Made by a program: the position numbers and the translations under genes | Origin: JBIIJL01 sp044233795 | GTDB lineage: Bacteria > Pseudomonadota > Gammaproteobacteria > Legionellales > Legionellaceae | Assembly: GCA_044233795.1 (NCBI GenBank) | Contig: JBIIJL010000046.1 | Span: 1-17,379, forward strand | Reading direction: 5' to 3' | Length of the DNA: 17,379 nt | The notes under the pieces: model-generated | Told to the model about the DNA's origin: nothing | Databases searched by the model: none | The model's input: the letters and a program-made list of their open reading frames with translations, nothing else | In this document: in pieces, positions 16,046 through 17,379 of the stretch | Numbering within the stretch: the stretch's first letter is position 1 | Layout: each line of letters starts with the position of its first letter

Positions 16046-16738
16046 CTATTTCTTAACACTTACTAAATGGATATTAAAGATCAATGTTTCGTTTGGTCCG
16101 ATTGGCCCACCGACACTTCGAGAACCATATGCCAAATTTGCAGGAACATATATTTCCCATGTAGAACCTTCTGGCATTAATTGTAGAGCTTCGGTCCAAC
16201 CAGGGATCACTTGTGATAATTTAAACGTAGCAGGCTTTCCAGATTTATCTGTGCTATCAAATACTTCCCCATTGATAAGACGGCCCGTGTATTCTACAGT
16301 GACTGTGTCGTCCTTGGTTGGTTTTGGACCAGCCCCTGCCTTGATAATTTTATATTGCAAACCATCAGGTAATGCCACAACGCCTGTCTTACCTTTATTT
16401 TCCCCGAGAAATGCGTCGCCTTTAGCTTTATTTTCTTCTGCTTTTTTATTAAAGTCAGCCGTACGTTTTGCTATGAGATCTTTTTGGAATTTTGACAAAA
16501 CATCCTTCATCTGCTCTTCAGTCAACAACAGAGCCCCGCCGCTCATTCCATCCTGAATGCCCTTAGCCATAATGCTTGGGATGATATCGATACCTTGTCG
16601 TTTAAAGTTCTTACCCAAATCAGAGCCGATGCTGTATGACAATTTATCTATGTCAGAATTCAACACTGTGCCATCCGTTGCAGCAATTGCTGTAGACATT
16701 GCCATGCTTATCGCAACAGCAACCAATTTCATCTTCAT
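16046..16738 (-). CDS. mip: Macrophage infectivity potentiator, FKBP-type peptidyl-prolyl isomerase
   Basis: A 230-residue exported peptidyl-prolyl cis-trans isomerase, homologous throughout to L. pneumophila Mip, a surface-exposed homodimeric virulence factor needed for efficient early intracellular infection. Residues 1-19 form a signal peptide (MKMKLV start, cleavage probably AIA|ATDG). Next come the dimerisation region, a long charged helix (about 75-110), and the FKBP domain from about 120. The FKBP domain contains VEYTGRLINGEVFDST with Asp161 and NLAYGSRSVGG with Tyr204, equivalent to the catalytic Asp142 and Tyr185 of mature L. pneumophila Mip. The start is the ATG at 16738: AAGGGG at 16745-16750 is 6 bases upstream of it but abuts the alternative ATG at 16744. 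Upstream is a divergent glycosyltransferase; downstream is a strong terminator, so it is monocistronic. Confidence 0.97.
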   Translation of the reverse strand: MKMKLVAVAISMAMSTAIAATDGTVLNSDIDKLSYSIGSDLGKNFKRQGIDIIPSIMAKGIQDGMSGGALLLTEEQMKDVLSKFQKDLIAKRTADFNKKAEENKAKGDAFLGENKGKTGVVALPDGLQYKIIKAGAGPKPTKDDTVTVEYTGRLINGEVFDSTDKSGKPATFKLSQVIPGWTEALQLMPEGSTWEIYVPANLAYGSRSVGGPIGPNETLIFNIHLVSVKK

Positions 16739-16904
16739 AAACATCCCCTTAGTCTTTGAATATGCTTAAATACATAAATGGCCAAAGCTATAGAGCCTGG
16801 CTCGAAGTGCCTGAATATTCTGCCTAAATTCATATGGAACCACAAGTGTATTCTAAATGTAATGTGGTAAACTAGCGCAAATTTAACCCTTGTGGTGCGA
16901 TAAC

Positions 16905-17379
16905 TTGTCCAACATACATCAAACTGAATCAAACAAAATCCATAAATTCTCCTTTTTATATATTAACTGTAGCAAAGATTTTTGGATATTTGTCATCATT
17001 GCTTTGTCGTTATTACTGCGTCTCATTTGCATCAATTCAACCTCGCTCTTAGTTGAAGAAGCCTACTATTGGAATTACGCTCAACACTTAGATTTTGGTT
17101 ATCTCGATCATCCCCCAATGGTTGCTCTACTTATAAAACTCTCTACTTTAGTATTCGGCACCAACGAATTTGGCGTACGCTGCTGCTCCCTTATTTGCTG
17201 GTCTATCGCGTGTGTATTCAGCTTCAAACTCACAAATTTAATCCTTGAGGGCGCGGGAAGATATGCTGTAATGTTACTTTCAATTTTGCCTTTTTTCTTT
17301 CTCCATTCTCTCATTATTACCCCCGATCTTCCGCTAATTGCTTGTTGGTCGTTAGCGCTATATGCCCTCTTTAAAGCAC
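16905..17379 (+). CDS. ArnT-like family 39 glycosyltransferase, 5' part only (cut by window edge)
   Basis: An open frame running off the right edge encodes the first approximately 158 residues of a polytopic membrane glycosyltransferase (GT39/PMT superfamily, PF02366/PF13231 type). After a membrane segment at about residues 25-45 comes VEEAYYWNYAQHLDFGYLDHPPMVA (in parts, residues 50-74), the periplasmic loop motif with the acidic pair expected in undecaprenyl-phosphate-sugar transferases. Further on, TPDLPL (from Thr139) is the second family motif. Such enzymes move sugars such as aminoarabinose onto lipid A or other envelope acceptors. No in-frame ATG exists before residue 72. An upstream stop at 16884 limits the choice to TTG at 16890 or 16905; 16905 is slightly preferred (weak GGTG upstream). 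The start is therefore uncertain, the family is not. Confidence 0.8.
   Translation, partial: MSNIHQTESNKIHKFSFLYINCSKDFWIFVIIALSLLLRLICINSTSLLVEEAYYWNYAQHLDFGYLDHPPMVALLIKLSTLVFGTNEFGVRCCSLICWSIACVFSFKLTNLILEGAGRYAVMLLSILPFFFLHSLIITPDLPLIACWSLALYALFKA

Noticed and set aside
15942..16556. Plus-strand 204-codon frame opposite mip
   Set aside because: It is the antisense shadow of mip, has no ribosome-binding site, and spans the mip terminator. Mip itself is unmistakable.
16739..16744. ATG at 16744 as mip start
   Set aside because: The Shine-Dalgarno AAGGGG directly abuts it; the ATG at 16738 has 6-base spacing and gives the MKMKL N-terminus known for Mip.
16735..16932. Minus-strand 65-codon frame upstream of mip
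   Set aside because: It occupies the divergent intergenic region and overlaps both mip and the glycosyltransferase start; there is no ribosome-binding site and no family resemblance.
1..17379. CRISPR arrays, insertion sequences, phage genes or a defence system
   Set aside because: No regularly spaced repeats, transposase or integrase motifs, or known defence domains were seen on either strand.

Overview
The window reads as chromosomal DNA of a Legionella species or a close relative in the Legionellales. The main reason is the protein encoded at 16046-16738. Along its whole length it matches the Legionella macrophage infectivity potentiator Mip: same signal peptide style, same helical stalk, same FKBP domain. 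The moderately AT-rich composition, the gluconeogenic and NAD-making gene set and the E. coli-like PurB and PpsA fit a gammaproteobacterium. No insertion sequence, phage gene, CRISPR array or rRNA is visible.

Minus-strand block, 1-7714. A promoter at 6862-6889 precedes five packed genes read leftward: ppsA (PEP synthase), a CPA2/Kef-type cation:proton antiporter, nadC, a murG, and an M20 metallopeptidase that runs off the left edge. Every junction overlaps (4, 11, 4 and 35 bases), which implies one transcript with translational coupling. The murG is unusual: it resembles the staphylococcal/Bacillus cereus-type MurG more than the enterobacterial one, and it lies outside any cell-division/wall gene cluster. 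Upstream of ppsA, at 6917-7714, is an unrecognised 265-residue helical protein.

Plus-strand block, 7920-12288. purB, nadB and nadA follow a good promoter at 7862-7890; purB and nadB overlap by 4 bases, and nadA starts 11 bases after the nadB stop. NadB and NadA make quinolinate from aspartate. NadC, encoded in the opposite block, turns quinolinate into NaMN, so the first three steps of de novo NAD synthesis are all here but split between two divergent operons. NadA is a long form with a probable TTG start.

12356-14443. A 651-residue protein with a lipase-type GTSLGG motif and a hydrophobic C-terminal half has its own promoter. It is followed by tRNA-Leu(CAA), also with its own promoter. About 240 bases after the tRNA (14444-14687) hold only small inverted repeats and no credible gene.

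14688-17379. Reading leftward are an AmpG-like muropeptide permease and mip, separated by a clear intrinsic terminator belonging to mip. Divergent from mip, and cut by the right edge, is the start of an ArnT-like family 39 glycosyltransferase.

The metabolic theme is growth on amino acids: gluconeogenesis through PpsA and NAD made from aspartate. This is coupled with envelope functions (MurG, AmpG, GT39). Two orphan proteins (265 and 651 residues) are the least explained content, and both end in C-termini that resemble Dot/Icm type IV secretion signals.
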